Shown piece by piece: positions 18,329-26,873 of a stretch of 64,000 bases of DNA. Every line of letters starts with the position of its first letter. The first letter of the stretch is position 1. Position numbers and translations under genes: made by a program. The DNA lies in the NCBI GenBank assembly GCA_016790165.1, contig JAEUPL010000003.1, forward strand, positions 1-64,000, given 5' to 3'. Source of the DNA: Burkholderiales bacterium. Lineage in GTDB: Bacteria > Pseudomonadota > Gammaproteobacteria > Burkholderiales > Casimicrobiaceae. The notes below the pieces were generated by a model. It saw only the letters and a list, made by a program, of their open reading frames with translations. It was not told the origin of the DNA and searched no databases.

Positions 18329-19885
18329 GTGACCGAACCTGCCCCCGTCCTCCGCATTCGCAACATCAGCAAGCGCTTCGGTGAACTGCTGGCGAACGAT
18401 GCCATCTCGCTGACCCTCGACAGCGGCGAGGTGCTGGCGCTGCTCGGCGAGAACGGCGCGGGCAAGTCCACGCTAATGTCTATCCTGTTCGGGCACTATG
18501 TAGCCGACGCGGGCGACATCGAAGTCTTCGGCAAACCACTGCCGCCGGGCAACCCCCGGATCGCGCTGAACGCCGGGATCGGCATGGTTCACCAGCACTT
18601 CACGCTCGCCGACAACCTGAGTGTGCTCGACAACATCGTGCTCGGCAGCGAGCCGCTGTGGCAGCCGTTCTCCAATCGGCGTGCCGCGCGAACCAAGCTG
18701 CTCGATGTCGCCCATCGCTTCGGCCTGCCGGTCGACCCGGATGCCCGCGTCGGCACGCTGTCGGTCGGCGAACGCCAGCGCGTCGAGATCCTCAAGGCGC
18801 TGTATCGCGGCGCGCGCATCCTGATCCTTGACGAACCGACCGCCGTCCTTACACCGCAGGAGAGTGAATCACTGTTCGCGACATTGGCGCAGATGGTGGC
18901 GCAGGGCCTCTCGATTATTTTCATCAGTCATAAGCTGGGCGAAGTGCTGCGCGTGTCCGATCGTGTCGCGGTGTTGCGCGCCGGCAAGCTCGTCGCTGAA
19001 GCCGCCACCAAGGGCGTGACGCAGGCACAACTGGCTCAATGGATGGTGGGCCACGGCGTCGATGCGGCCGAGCGGCAGCCGACGCGCGTGCGCGGCGGCA
19101 GCGTCTGTGCGCTCGAACGGGTGAGCACCGCCCGGCGTGGGCGCGAGTATCTGCGCGACGTGTCGCTCGCGTTGCACGCGGGCGAGATCGTCGCCATCGC
19201 GGGCGTCTCGGGCAACGGCCAGGCCGCGCTCGCCAACCTGCTGTGCGGCACGCTGAGCGCCGAACACGGATCGGTCACGTTGCTCGACGCGCCGCTGCCT
19301 GCAGAGCCAGATCGCCTGGTGCAGCTCGGCGTTGCGCGCGTCCCGGAGGACCGGCATGCGGTCGGCGTCGTCGGCGACCTGCCAGTGTGGGAGAACGCGC
19401 TGTCCGAGCGTCTGTCCTCGCCCGCGTTCTCACGCGGCGGCTGGATTCGCGGCACCGCTGCCCGCGCCCACGCACAGACAATCGTCAAGCGCTTCGACGT
19501 GCGCGGCGGCGGCCTTACCACAGCGGCGCGCTCACTCTCCGGCGGCAATATGCAGAAACTGATTCTTGGCCGCGCGCTGACACCGCCCGCAGGTGCCGTG
19601 GCCGCAAAGCTGATCGTCGCGCACCAGCCAACCTGGGGCCTCGACATCGGCGCCGTTGCCTTTGTGCAGCAGCAGCTCGTCGCGGCACGGGATGCAGGCG
19701 CGGCGGTGCTCCTGATTTCCGACGATCTCGACGAGGTGATGGCGCTCGGTGACCGCATTGCCGTGATGCATGCCGGCGCATTGACCGAGGCGCTACCCGC
19801 CGAACAATGGACGCGCGAGACCATCGGCCTCGCGATGGCCGGCTCACACGCCGCAAGCACTCCCGGAGCGGAGCGCGCTGCATGA
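18329..19885 (+). CDS. Nucleoside ABC transporter ATP-binding protein (double ATPase)
   Basis: 518 residues from GTG 18329. Two tandem ABC domains, as in sugar/nucleoside importers of the Mgl/Yuf type. Domain 1: Walker A GENGAGKST at about residues 44-52, signature LSVGERQRVE, Walker B ILILDEPTAVL. Domain 2: the Walker A region is degenerate (GVSGNGQAA), signature LSGGNMQKL and then KLIVAHQPTWGLD, with the Walker B acidic residue replaced. That asymmetry is normal for this family. It overlaps the first permease (ATGA). Confidence 0.92.
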   Translation: MTEPAPVLRIRNISKRFGELLANDAISLTLDSGEVLALLGENGAGKSTLMSILFGHYVADAGDIEVFGKPLPPGNPRIALNAGIGMVHQHFTLADNLSVLDNIVLGSEPLWQPFSNRRAARTKLLDVAHRFGLPVDPDARVGTLSVGERQRVEILKALYRGARILILDEPTAVLTPQESESLFATLAQMVAQGLSIIFISHKLGEVLRVSDRVAVLRAGKLVAEAATKGVTQAQLAQWMVGHGVDAAERQPTRVRGGSVCALERVSTARRGREYLRDVSLALHAGEIVAIAGVSGNGQAALANLLCGTLSAEHGSVTLLDAPLPAEPDRLVQLGVARVPEDRHAVGVVGDLPVWENALSERLSSPAFSRGGWIRGTAARAHAQTIVKRFDVRGGGLTTAARSLSGGNMQKLILGRALTPPAGAVAAKLIVAHQPTWGLDIGAVAFVQQQLVAARDAGAAVLLISDDLDEVMALGDRIAVMHAGALTEALPAEQWTRETIGLAMAGSHAASTPGAERAA

Positions 19886-20943
19886 GACTCGAAAAACGCA
19901 ACGAATCCTCCGCGCTCGTGCTCATCGCGGCCCCCTTCGCGGCCGTCGCGTTCACGCTGTCGGTCGCGGCCCTGCTCGTGCTGTGGGCCGGCGCCCCAGT
20001 CGGAAGAACTTACTCGCTGCTGCTGCAGGGCGGCTTCGGATCGGTGTTCGCGTGGAGCGAGACGCTCACCCGCGCAACGCCACTGATCCTGTCTGGGCTC
20101 GCCGCAACCGTTGCCTTCAAGGCGCGGCTGTTCAACATCGGCGCCGAGGGACAGCTCTACGCCGGGGCACTCGCGGCCATCGCAGTCGGCGGCCTGCATG
20201 GTGGCACCGGCCTCGAATGGTCGCCGTGGATCCTGTTCCCATTGATGATCGTCGCGGCCGCGCTCGCGGGCGCTGCGCTGCTGCTCGGCCCGGCATTGAT
20301 GAAGCAGAAGCTTGGCGTGGATGAGGTGGTCACCACGCTGCTGTTCAACTTCATCGTGCTGCTGTTCGTGGGCGCAATGCTCGACGGCCCGATGAAGGAC
20401 CCGACGGCGATGGGTTGGCCGCAAAGCGTGGCGCTCAACGGCGAGCTGGAGCTGGGCAAGCTCATCGAGGGAACGCGCGTGCACAGCGGCCTGCTCTTCG
20501 CCGCATTTCTGGCCGTTGCCATGTGGGCACTGTTCCGCTTCACCACGCTCGGCTTCCGCATCCGCGCGGTGGGCGCCAATGCGCGCGCCGCCGCGTTCGC
20601 AGGCATCCCGGTCACGGGTACCGTGGTGATGGTCGCCCTGCTGTCGGGCGGGCTCGCCGGCGTCGCGGGGGCTATCGAGGTTGCGGGACGCACCGGCTAT
20701 GTCACGCTCGACATGTCACCCGGCTACGGCTACAGCGGCATTGTCATCGCCATGCTGGCAGGTCTTCACCCCATCGGCGTGCTGCTCGCGAGCATCTTCG
20801 TCGCGGGCGTACTGGTGGGGGCGGACAGCATGAGTCGTGCGATCGGGGTGCCCACCTATATCGCCGACGTGATCGTGGCGACCTCGCTGCTCTCTGTGCT
20901 GGTCGCCACGCTGCTCACGCAATACCGGGTGCGCTGGAAATGA
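19882..20943 (+). CDS. Nucleoside ABC transporter permease 1
   Basis: 353 residues from ATG 19882, which overlaps the ATPase stop. Around eight to ten hydrophobic segments; FKARLFNIGAEGQLYAGALA and LGVDEVVTTLLFNFIVLL are family hallmarks of BMP-linked permeases (YufP type). Overlaps the second permease start by four bases, so the two are translationally coupled and probably form a heterodimer in the inner membrane. Confidence 0.92.
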   Translation: MRLEKRNESSALVLIAAPFAAVAFTLSVAALLVLWAGAPVGRTYSLLLQGGFGSVFAWSETLTRATPLILSGLAATVAFKARLFNIGAEGQLYAGALAAIAVGGLHGGTGLEWSPWILFPLMIVAAALAGAALLLGPALMKQKLGVDEVVTTLLFNFIVLLFVGAMLDGPMKDPTAMGWPQSVALNGELELGKLIEGTRVHSGLLFAAFLAVAMWALFRFTTLGFRIRAVGANARAAAFAGIPVTGTVVMVALLSGGLAGVAGAIEVAGRTGYVTLDMSPGYGYSGIVIAMLAGLHPIGVLLASIFVAGVLVGADSMSRAIGVPTYIADVIVATSLLSVLVATLLTQYRVRWK

Positions 20944-21875
20944 TGGACTTCATCGGTTCGCTCGGCGACATCCTCGGCAACGCCTCGTTCTGGGTGGCCG
21001 TGCTGCGCATCGCGACGCCGCTCATCTTCGGCACGGTAGGCGTGCTGCTCTGCGAACGCGCGGGCGTCCTGAACCTCGGTATCGAAGGCATCATGGTGGC
21101 GGGCGCGTTCGCGGGCTGGCTCACGGTCTACGGCGGCGGATCGCTGTGGACCGGCGTGCTGGTCGCCGCATTGGTGGGCGCGGCGTTCGGCCTGCTGCAT
21201 GCCTGGCTGACCGTAGGCCTCGCGCTGTCGCAGCACGTCGCCGGGCTGGGCATCACCATGCTGGCGACCGCTCTGTCCTACTACGGCTATCGCGTGAGCT
21301 TTCCCAAGGTGAACACGCCGCCGACGGTTACGCCGTTTGCGCCGATGGACTGGTTCCCTCTGCCGGTATTTGACGCGCAGACGCCACCCACCCTGCTCGC
21401 GCTGATCCTGGTACCGCTGATCGCGTGGCTGCTGTACCGCACGCCGATTGGCCTCGCTGTGCGCATGGTCGGCGAGAACCCGCAGGCGGCCGAAGGCCAG
21501 GGCGTATCGGTCGCCGCAGTGCGCACGGGTGCCATCGTCGCGGGATCCGCGCTGATGGGCGTGGCGGGCTCGTTCCTCACGCTGTCCGCGTTCAACGCGT
21601 TCTTCTTCAACATGATCAACGGCCGCGGGTGGATTTGCGTGGCGCTCGTCGTGTTCGCGGCGTGGCAACCCGGCAAGGCCCTGCTCGGCGCCCTGCTGTT
21701 CGCGTTCTTCGACGCGCTGCAGTTGCGCTTGCAGCAATCAGGCGACGCGGTGCTGCCGTACCAGTTCTATTTGATGCTGCCCTATGCGCTATCGATCGTC
21801 GCGCTGATCCTCGTCGCGCGCCGGGCGACCTATCCGCAGGCGCTGATGAAGCCTTATCGCAAGGGCGAGCGGTGA
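20940..21875 (+). CDS. Nucleoside ABC transporter permease 2
   Basis: 311 residues from ATG 20940, overlapping the previous stop. Multi-pass membrane protein with RIATPLIFGTVGVLLCERAG and LNLGIEGIMVAGAFAG near the N-terminus, the YufQ-type signature, and a charged cytoplasmic loop VGENPQAAEGQGVSV, the EAA-like contact with the ATPase. Last of the transporter genes; a REP-like palindrome follows before the deaminase. Confidence 0.92.
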   Translation: MMDFIGSLGDILGNASFWVAVLRIATPLIFGTVGVLLCERAGVLNLGIEGIMVAGAFAGWLTVYGGGSLWTGVLVAALVGAAFGLLHAWLTVGLALSQHVAGLGITMLATALSYYGYRVSFPKVNTPPTVTPFAPMDWFPLPVFDAQTPPTLLALILVPLIAWLLYRTPIGLAVRMVGENPQAAEGQGVSVAAVRTGAIVAGSALMGVAGSFLTLSAFNAFFFNMINGRGWICVALVVFAAWQPGKALLGALLFAFFDALQLRLQQSGDAVLPYQFYLMLPYALSIVALILVARRATYPQALMKPYRKGER

Positions 21876-21891
21876 CGACACTCAGTCTGCC

Positions 21892-21959
21892 TGTAGGAGC
21901 GGCTCTGCCGCGACCTTCGGCTGCACGCGAAGACCGGTCGCGGCAGAACCGCTCCTACA
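21892..21959. repeat. REP-like palindrome (GTAGGAGCGG type)
   Basis: Two 24-base arms (21892-21915 and 21936-21959) complementary at all but one position, separated by 20 bases. The arm begins TGTAGGAGCGGCTCTGCCG, the kind of repetitive extragenic palindrome best known from Pseudomonas and Xanthomonas. It lies between the permease stop and the deaminase gene and might stabilise or partly end the upstream transcript. No second copy was seen in the window. Confidence 0.75.
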
Positions 21960-21990
21960 AGCCGACGATATTGCCCGGAGTTTGATTCGT

Positions 21991-23262
21991 ATGCTCGACC
22001 TGCTGATCACCCACGCCAACCTGCCCGACGGTCGCGCCGACATGAGCGTTGCCGTGCGCGACGGGCGTATTGTCGAGGTCGCGCCACGCATCGACGCGCA
22101 GGCGCACGAGACGATCGACGCCGGCGGCATGCTGCTCACGCCTCACTTCGTCGATCCACACTTTCACATGGACGCCACGTTGAGCTACGGCCTGCCGCGC
22201 GTCAACGAGAGCGGTACCTTGCTGGAAGGCATCGCGCTCTGGGGCGAACTGAAACCGACGCTCACGGCGGATGCGATCATCGAACGCGCGCTGGCCTATT
22301 GCGACTGGGCTGTCGCCAAAGGGCTGCTCGCGATCCGGTCGCACGTGGACACCAGCGACCCGAGCCTGCTGGCGGTCGATGCACTGCTCGAGGTGAAGCG
22401 CCGCGTCGCGCCCTACCTTGACCTGCAGCTCGTCGCGTTCCCGCAGGACGGCGTGCTCAGAACCAGGGGCGGCGTCGACAACCTCAAGCGCGCGCTCGAC
22501 AAGGGTGTTGATGTCGTCGGTGGCATCCCGCACTTCGAGCGAACCATGACCGACGGTGCCGCCAGCGTCAAACTGCTCTGCGAGATCGCGGCTGAGCGCG
22601 GCAAGTTGGTCGACATGCACTGCGACGAAAGCGACGACCCGCTGTCACGCCACATTGAGACGCTCGCCTTCGAAACGCAACGTCTGGGCCTTCACGGCCG
22701 GGTGACGGGTTCGCACTGCACGTCGATGCACTCGATGGACAACTACTATGTCAGCAAGCTGCTGCCGTTGATCGCCGAGAGCCAGGTGAGCGTGGTCGCC
22801 AACCCGCTCATCAACATCACGCTGCAGGGCCGCCACGACAGCTACCCGAAACGCCGCGGCATGACCCGCGTGCCCGAACTCACGACCGCCGGCGTCAACG
22901 TCGCCTTCGGGCACGACTGCGTGATGGACCCGTGGTACAGCCTGGGCTCGGGCGACATGCTCGAGGTGGCGCACATGGGCCTGCATGTCGCGCAGATGAC
23001 CAGCCAGGATGCGATGCGGCGATGCTTTGCGGCCGTGACCACGAACGCGGCGAAGGTGATGCACCTTGAGCGGCATGGTCTCGATGTTGGGTGCGATGCC
23101 AGCTTTGTGCTGTTGCAGGCGCGCGATCCGATTGAGGCGATTCGGTTGCGGGCGACGCGATTGAAGGTATTTCGGCGTGGGCGACTGGTCGCTGAATCGG
23201 CACCGGCGCAAGCCAAACTGTTCGTACATGGCCGCGACCAGCCAGTCTCCTGGATGCGCTGA
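21991..23262 (+). CDS. codA: CodA-like cytosine deaminase (amidohydrolase)
   Basis: 423 residues from ATG 21991 with GGAG 10 bases upstream. Metal-dependent deamination of cytosine or a related base to uracil. Ligands match E. coli CodA: His57 and His59 (PHFHMD), His210 and Glu213 (MHCDES), His242 (GSHCTSMHS) and Asp309 (GHD), plus the FPQDG substrate glutamine and the DPWYSLG loop. The residue after the catalytic Asp is Cys310, where E. coli has Asp314, a position known to tune substrate choice. Downstream of the transporter, it would feed uracil to upp/URC1/URC4. An isoguanine or other aminopyrimidine substrate cannot be excluded. Confidence 0.88.
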   Translation: MLDLLITHANLPDGRADMSVAVRDGRIVEVAPRIDAQAHETIDAGGMLLTPHFVDPHFHMDATLSYGLPRVNESGTLLEGIALWGELKPTLTADAIIERALAYCDWAVAKGLLAIRSHVDTSDPSLLAVDALLEVKRRVAPYLDLQLVAFPQDGVLRTRGGVDNLKRALDKGVDVVGGIPHFERTMTDGAASVKLLCEIAAERGKLVDMHCDESDDPLSRHIETLAFETQRLGLHGRVTGSHCTSMHSMDNYYVSKLLPLIAESQVSVVANPLINITLQGRHDSYPKRRGMTRVPELTTAGVNVAFGHDCVMDPWYSLGSGDMLEVAHMGLHVAQMTSQDAMRRCFAAVTTNAAKVMHLERHGLDVGCDASFVLLQARDPIEAIRLRATRLKVFRRGRLVAESAPAQAKLFVHGRDQPVSWMR

Positions 23263-23469
23263 TTACCGCCGCGCCTGATGTGCGGCGATGGCCGGCACCA
23301 AGGATATCGAGTCTGACCCCTCTGAATTGCGTTGATTTGCCTCATTTCTGCAGACGCTGCTGCGTATGGTCGAGCAGCATCCACGCATATTGAGTGGGTT
23401 AAGTGTTGCTTAACTCATCCGTCGGAACCGCAAGCTGTTCGACCTACTGTACTTCCGACCCGCAAAGCG

Positions 23470-24966
23470 TCAGCTTGCGGCTTGCTTGGCTTGCGATATT
23501 TCGATCAAGCGGCTCCTAAAAGCGGGATGAATTTCCCAATTCGCCGCCTGCAATCTATTCCATTTCGATTTTTCGACGTACGTGGGTTCTTCTTCGAAAA
23601 GAACATGACGAAAGTTCTTCGCGTTTCGACTATCTGGCTCCCGCGGATTAATGAATCCCGCCTCGTGCAGCAATCTGAGAGCACGCAGCGCGTCGTCGTC
23701 ACTTCCAGGCTTTAACGCGATACCTCGAATAACTAAAGAAAATGATGAACACACTCGCTTCAGGTGATTGCGCAAGGTTTCGAAATCAGACTCAAACGGG
23801 ATGTCAACAAACGATTCGATCAACGGTTGAATTTGCTGACAATCAGGAGCAAACTCTCCAACAAGGTCATCGATGCGTTCACGAGAGTAGATCGACATAC
23901 CTTTTACGGCTGCTTCGTCACCGATTTTCGAAGTTTTGGGCGTGGCGTCGATCAACTTCCTTACCAGTTGAATTGCATCTCGTGGGCGCTCACGGGCGGA
24001 CTTCAAGATGAATCCTTCCCAAGGGCGCTTCTCCTTGCTGTGAGGTAACGTCACGTCGTGGGAATCGAAAAATATGTCATACGGGTCGCGCAAACCTTCG
24101 CCGCCGTCTTTGACTGCGAGAGCCATCCTCTTTAGGATGATCTTTCGCATGTGCGCGTCGTCACTTTTCAGCCGAACAACAAGATTGCGCAAATGATCAG
24201 TTTGGTCTCTCTGGCCTTGAGCCTCGCTTTGAAGCCGGAGCCAAATTTCAGACCTCAACGAAACCAATACGCGAACGCTAGGACAATCCTTCGCGATCTT
24301 CCGCGCAGCAAGCAGTAGTCCCCACAAACGATTAAGGTGATCAAAGTTGCCAGGCGGTGCAACTTGGTCAGTATCATCAATCAGAAGAAAGACTACCCTT
24401 GAACCGTCCTTCAACAATTGCGAGTTCACTGCCTGAATAAGCTGCGCGTTTGATGGGTTGCCCGCAAGCTCCTTGGCCAATTTTGTTCCGTCAATACTCT
24501 TGACCGCCACGGATATTGCGGACAGCAGTTTGAGTGCATACTGGACCGCGTCATCTGAGGTCTGGCCAACTTTTCGCGCCTCTTCGTATAGCGTTGCAGC
24601 ATCACCGACTAACAACCCTTCGAGTGTTCGGCCGATAACGACAGCAACCGCGCGCAACAAAGCATCGAAATAGTGCCGCTTTAGAGAGGCCAGATCTGTG
24701 ACTGAGAGAGCCGGCTGGGTCGCGATGTCATCGGGCCTAACCAGAACACAAGGCAATTTGTGTTTGCGTGCGCACCGATCCAAGAATTCGAACAACGCGG
24801 TCTTGCCGATTCCCTTGTTGCCGACAATTAGCCGCATCGCTCCAGGCTCAATGCCTGCCACTTCCGCGAGCTGCTCGCTTGAGACAAATGCTTGTTCAAG
24901 GAATGGCAAATCTTCTTCGGCGGTACCGGTTAGAAAGTATCGCTTTAGGTGCTCTAGTGAAGCCAA
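23470..24966 (-). CDS. P-loop ATPase, resembling the Sll1717 family
   Basis: 498 residues from TTG 24966, chosen because AGAGGAGA lies 5-6 bases upstream; a longer TTG reading to 25044 has no binding site. Walker A GNKGIGKT at residues 49-56, Walker B VVFLLIDDTDQ at about 191-201, then arginine-rich VRVLVSLRSEIWLRL sensor-like segment and a helical C-terminal half with RERPRDAIQLVRKLID. This is the STAND/KAP-like layout of the Sll1717-type ATPases of unknown role, several of which sit in mobile or defence settings. No effector gene is adjacent. Base composition is clearly more AT-rich than both neighbours, suggesting acquisition. Confidence 0.7.
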   Translation of the reverse strand: MASLEHLKRYFLTGTAEEDLPFLEQAFVSSEQLAEVAGIEPGAMRLIVGNKGIGKTALFEFLDRCARKHKLPCVLVRPDDIATQPALSVTDLASLKRHYFDALLRAVAVVIGRTLEGLLVGDAATLYEEARKVGQTSDDAVQYALKLLSAISVAVKSIDGTKLAKELAGNPSNAQLIQAVNSQLLKDGSRVVFLLIDDTDQVAPPGNFDHLNRLWGLLLAARKIAKDCPSVRVLVSLRSEIWLRLQSEAQGQRDQTDHLRNLVVRLKSDDAHMRKIILKRMALAVKDGGEGLRDPYDIFFDSHDVTLPHSKEKRPWEGFILKSARERPRDAIQLVRKLIDATPKTSKIGDEAAVKGMSIYSRERIDDLVGEFAPDCQQIQPLIESFVDIPFESDFETLRNHLKRVCSSFSLVIRGIALKPGSDDDALRALRLLHEAGFINPREPDSRNAKNFRHVLFEEEPTYVEKSKWNRLQAANWEIHPAFRSRLIEISQAKQAAS

Positions 24967-25259
24967 CGATTTCTCCTCTAAAGATCGGGCAGCGGCCAGG
25001 TACAACCGACAACGCCTCGTGCACCTTTTTCGCAACTTTGCCAATGATACAAACGCCGACGACTATAGCGTTAGGCAGTTGATGTAGCGAGCCCGTTTCA
25101 ATAGTTGGAACGTTTCCGTGGCGATTGGCGCGACCGCTCGAACTGCGGCCGAGTCGAGACGCTTGCTCCCGCAAGTCGAGGTCTGGCTTCGTACACAATC
25201 AAGTCGAGGCTTCGGAGCGTAAACTGCGAGGCTTGAAGCTATAGGAACTTGCACGTGCC
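24967..25259. other. Divergent intergenic region, ATPase / M20 peptidase
   Basis: AT-richer upstream flank of the ATPase. Repeated AAGTCGAG words (about 25171 and 25201) are visible but no attachment site or tRNA fragment that would define an island boundary. Confidence 0.35.
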
Positions 25260-26723
25260 ATGACCGCCCGCCCAGACACCCACCCCTTCAATTCCGACCA
25301 ATCCTCCGCCCTGCTGCGTCGTGTGACGAAGCAGTGGGATGCTGACATCGTTCCGCAGCTGATTGACTACGTGAAGCTGCCGGCCAAGTCGCCTTCGTTC
25401 GAGGCGGAGTGGAAGCGTGCGGGGCAGATCCAGCGTGCGATCGATCAGGCGCAGAAATTCGTGGCGGCGCAGCCGGTCAAGAACATGACGCTTGAGGTGA
25501 TCACGCTCGAGGGGCGCACACCGGTGCTCTTCTTTGACATCCCGGGCACCGGCGCCAAGGCGACGGGCAAAACGGTGCTGCTCTACGGCCACCTGGACAA
25601 GCAGCCCGAGATGACCGGCTGGCGCGAGGATTCCGGCCCGTGGACGCCACTCCTGGAAGACGGCAAGCTCTATGGCCGCGGCAGTGCGGACGACGGCTAT
25701 GCCGTGTTCGCGGCGATGGCGGCGGTGCTGGCGCTGGATGCCGAGAGCATCTCGCGCCCGCGCTGCGTGGGCCTGATCGAAACCTGCGAGGAATCCGGCT
25801 CGTTTGACCTGCCGCCCTACCTCGACGCCTTGGCGCCGCGCATGGGCGACGTCGGCCTCGTGGTCGCGCTCGATTCCGGCGCGGGCAGCTACGACGAGCT
25901 TTGGGCGACGACCTCGCTGCGCGGCCTCGTCAACGGCACGATGACCGTGCGCATGCTCACTGAGGGCGTGCACTCGGGCGACGCTGGAGGCGCCGTGCCA
26001 TCCACTTTCCGCATCGCGCGGCAACTGCTCGATCGCATTGACGATTCGGCGACCGGCATGACCAAATCGCCGGTATTCAATGCGCCGATCCCGGACGAAC
26101 GCGTGACGCAGGCGAAGCAGGCCGCAGACATTCTGGGCGACGTGGTGTGGAAGCGCTTCCCCTGGCAAAGCTGTGGCGGCGCACATGAATTCACGCTGCC
26201 GACCACCAAGGACCCGGTGGAGCTGATCCTCAACCGCACCTGGCGTGCGTCGCTCTCCGTGACCGGCGCCGACGGCCTGCCGTCGACCAAGAACGCCGGC
26301 AACGTGCTGCGCCCGTACACCGCGCTGAAGCTCTCGCTGCGCATCCCGCCCACGGTCGACGGCGCCACAGCCGCTGCCGAGGTGAAATCGCTGGTCGAGA
26401 ACAACACGCCGTACGACGCAGTGGTCGACTTCGCCGCCGATAGCGCGGCGACGGGCTGGAACGCACCGGCCTTCGCGCCGTGGCTCACGGTCGCGCTGGA
26501 TGCCGCATCCATGCATTACTTCGGCAAGCCTGCCGCCTACATGGGCGAAGGCGGCACCATCCCGTTCATGGGCATGCTCGGCGCCAAGTTCCCAGCGGCC
26601 CAGATGCTGGTGACCGGCGTGCTCGGCCCCAAGTCGAACGCGCACGGCCCGAACGAATTCCTGCACATCGAATACGCGAAAAAGGTAACCGCTGCGACCG
26701 CACTGGTCATTTCGGCGCTGTAG
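25260..26723 (+). CDS. M20-family metallopeptidase (dipeptidase type)
   Basis: 487 residues. Cytoplasmic zinc peptidase. Metal ligands and catalytic residues are visible in order: His in LLYGHLDKQPE, Asp in GRGSADDGYA, the catalytic Glu pair in ETCEESGS, Asp in VALDSGAG, and a late His in SNAHGPNEFL. A central dimerisation/lid domain (GLVNGTMTVRMLTEGVHSGD) interrupts the catalytic domain as in other M20 enzymes. Length is that of CNDP-like dipeptidases; the natural substrate is unknown. No signal peptide. Confidence 0.9.
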   Translation: MTARPDTHPFNSDQSSALLRRVTKQWDADIVPQLIDYVKLPAKSPSFEAEWKRAGQIQRAIDQAQKFVAAQPVKNMTLEVITLEGRTPVLFFDIPGTGAKATGKTVLLYGHLDKQPEMTGWREDSGPWTPLLEDGKLYGRGSADDGYAVFAAMAAVLALDAESISRPRCVGLIETCEESGSFDLPPYLDALAPRMGDVGLVVALDSGAGSYDELWATTSLRGLVNGTMTVRMLTEGVHSGDAGGAVPSTFRIARQLLDRIDDSATGMTKSPVFNAPIPDERVTQAKQAADILGDVVWKRFPWQSCGGAHEFTLPTTKDPVELILNRTWRASLSVTGADGLPSTKNAGNVLRPYTALKLSLRIPPTVDGATAAAEVKSLVENNTPYDAVVDFAADSAATGWNAPAFAPWLTVALDAASMHYFGKPAAYMGEGGTIPFMGMLGAKFPAAQMLVTGVLGPKSNAHGPNEFLHIEYAKKVTAATALVISAL

Positions 26724-26762
26724 TCGTTCCTCCTGAGGTGACGACGTGGCGGGCGTAGCCGC

Positions 26763-26833
26763 GATGCAGCGCAGCGGAATCGAGGCTTTTGTTCATCGAG
26801 CCGAGGTTGCCCTCGATTCCACTTCGTTGCATC
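26763..26833. repeat. Imperfect intergenic palindrome
   Basis: Arms 26763-26785 and 26811-26833, 23 bases each with three mismatches, 25-base spacer. There is no T-run, so it is more likely an interspersed palindromic element than a terminator. Lies just after the M20 peptidase stop. Confidence 0.55.
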
Positions 26834-26873
26834 GATGCAACAGTCCCTGCGTCCCCTGCTACGTCGCACGCAC

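Noticed and set aside
23263..23469. Possible mobile-element end between the deaminase and the ATPase
   Set aside because: AT-richer, but no inverted repeats, target duplication or transposase fragment could be identified.
25239..26666. Long minus-strand frame opposite the M20 peptidase
   Set aside because: Histidine/arginine-rich antisense artefact; the plus-strand protein has all M20 metal ligands.
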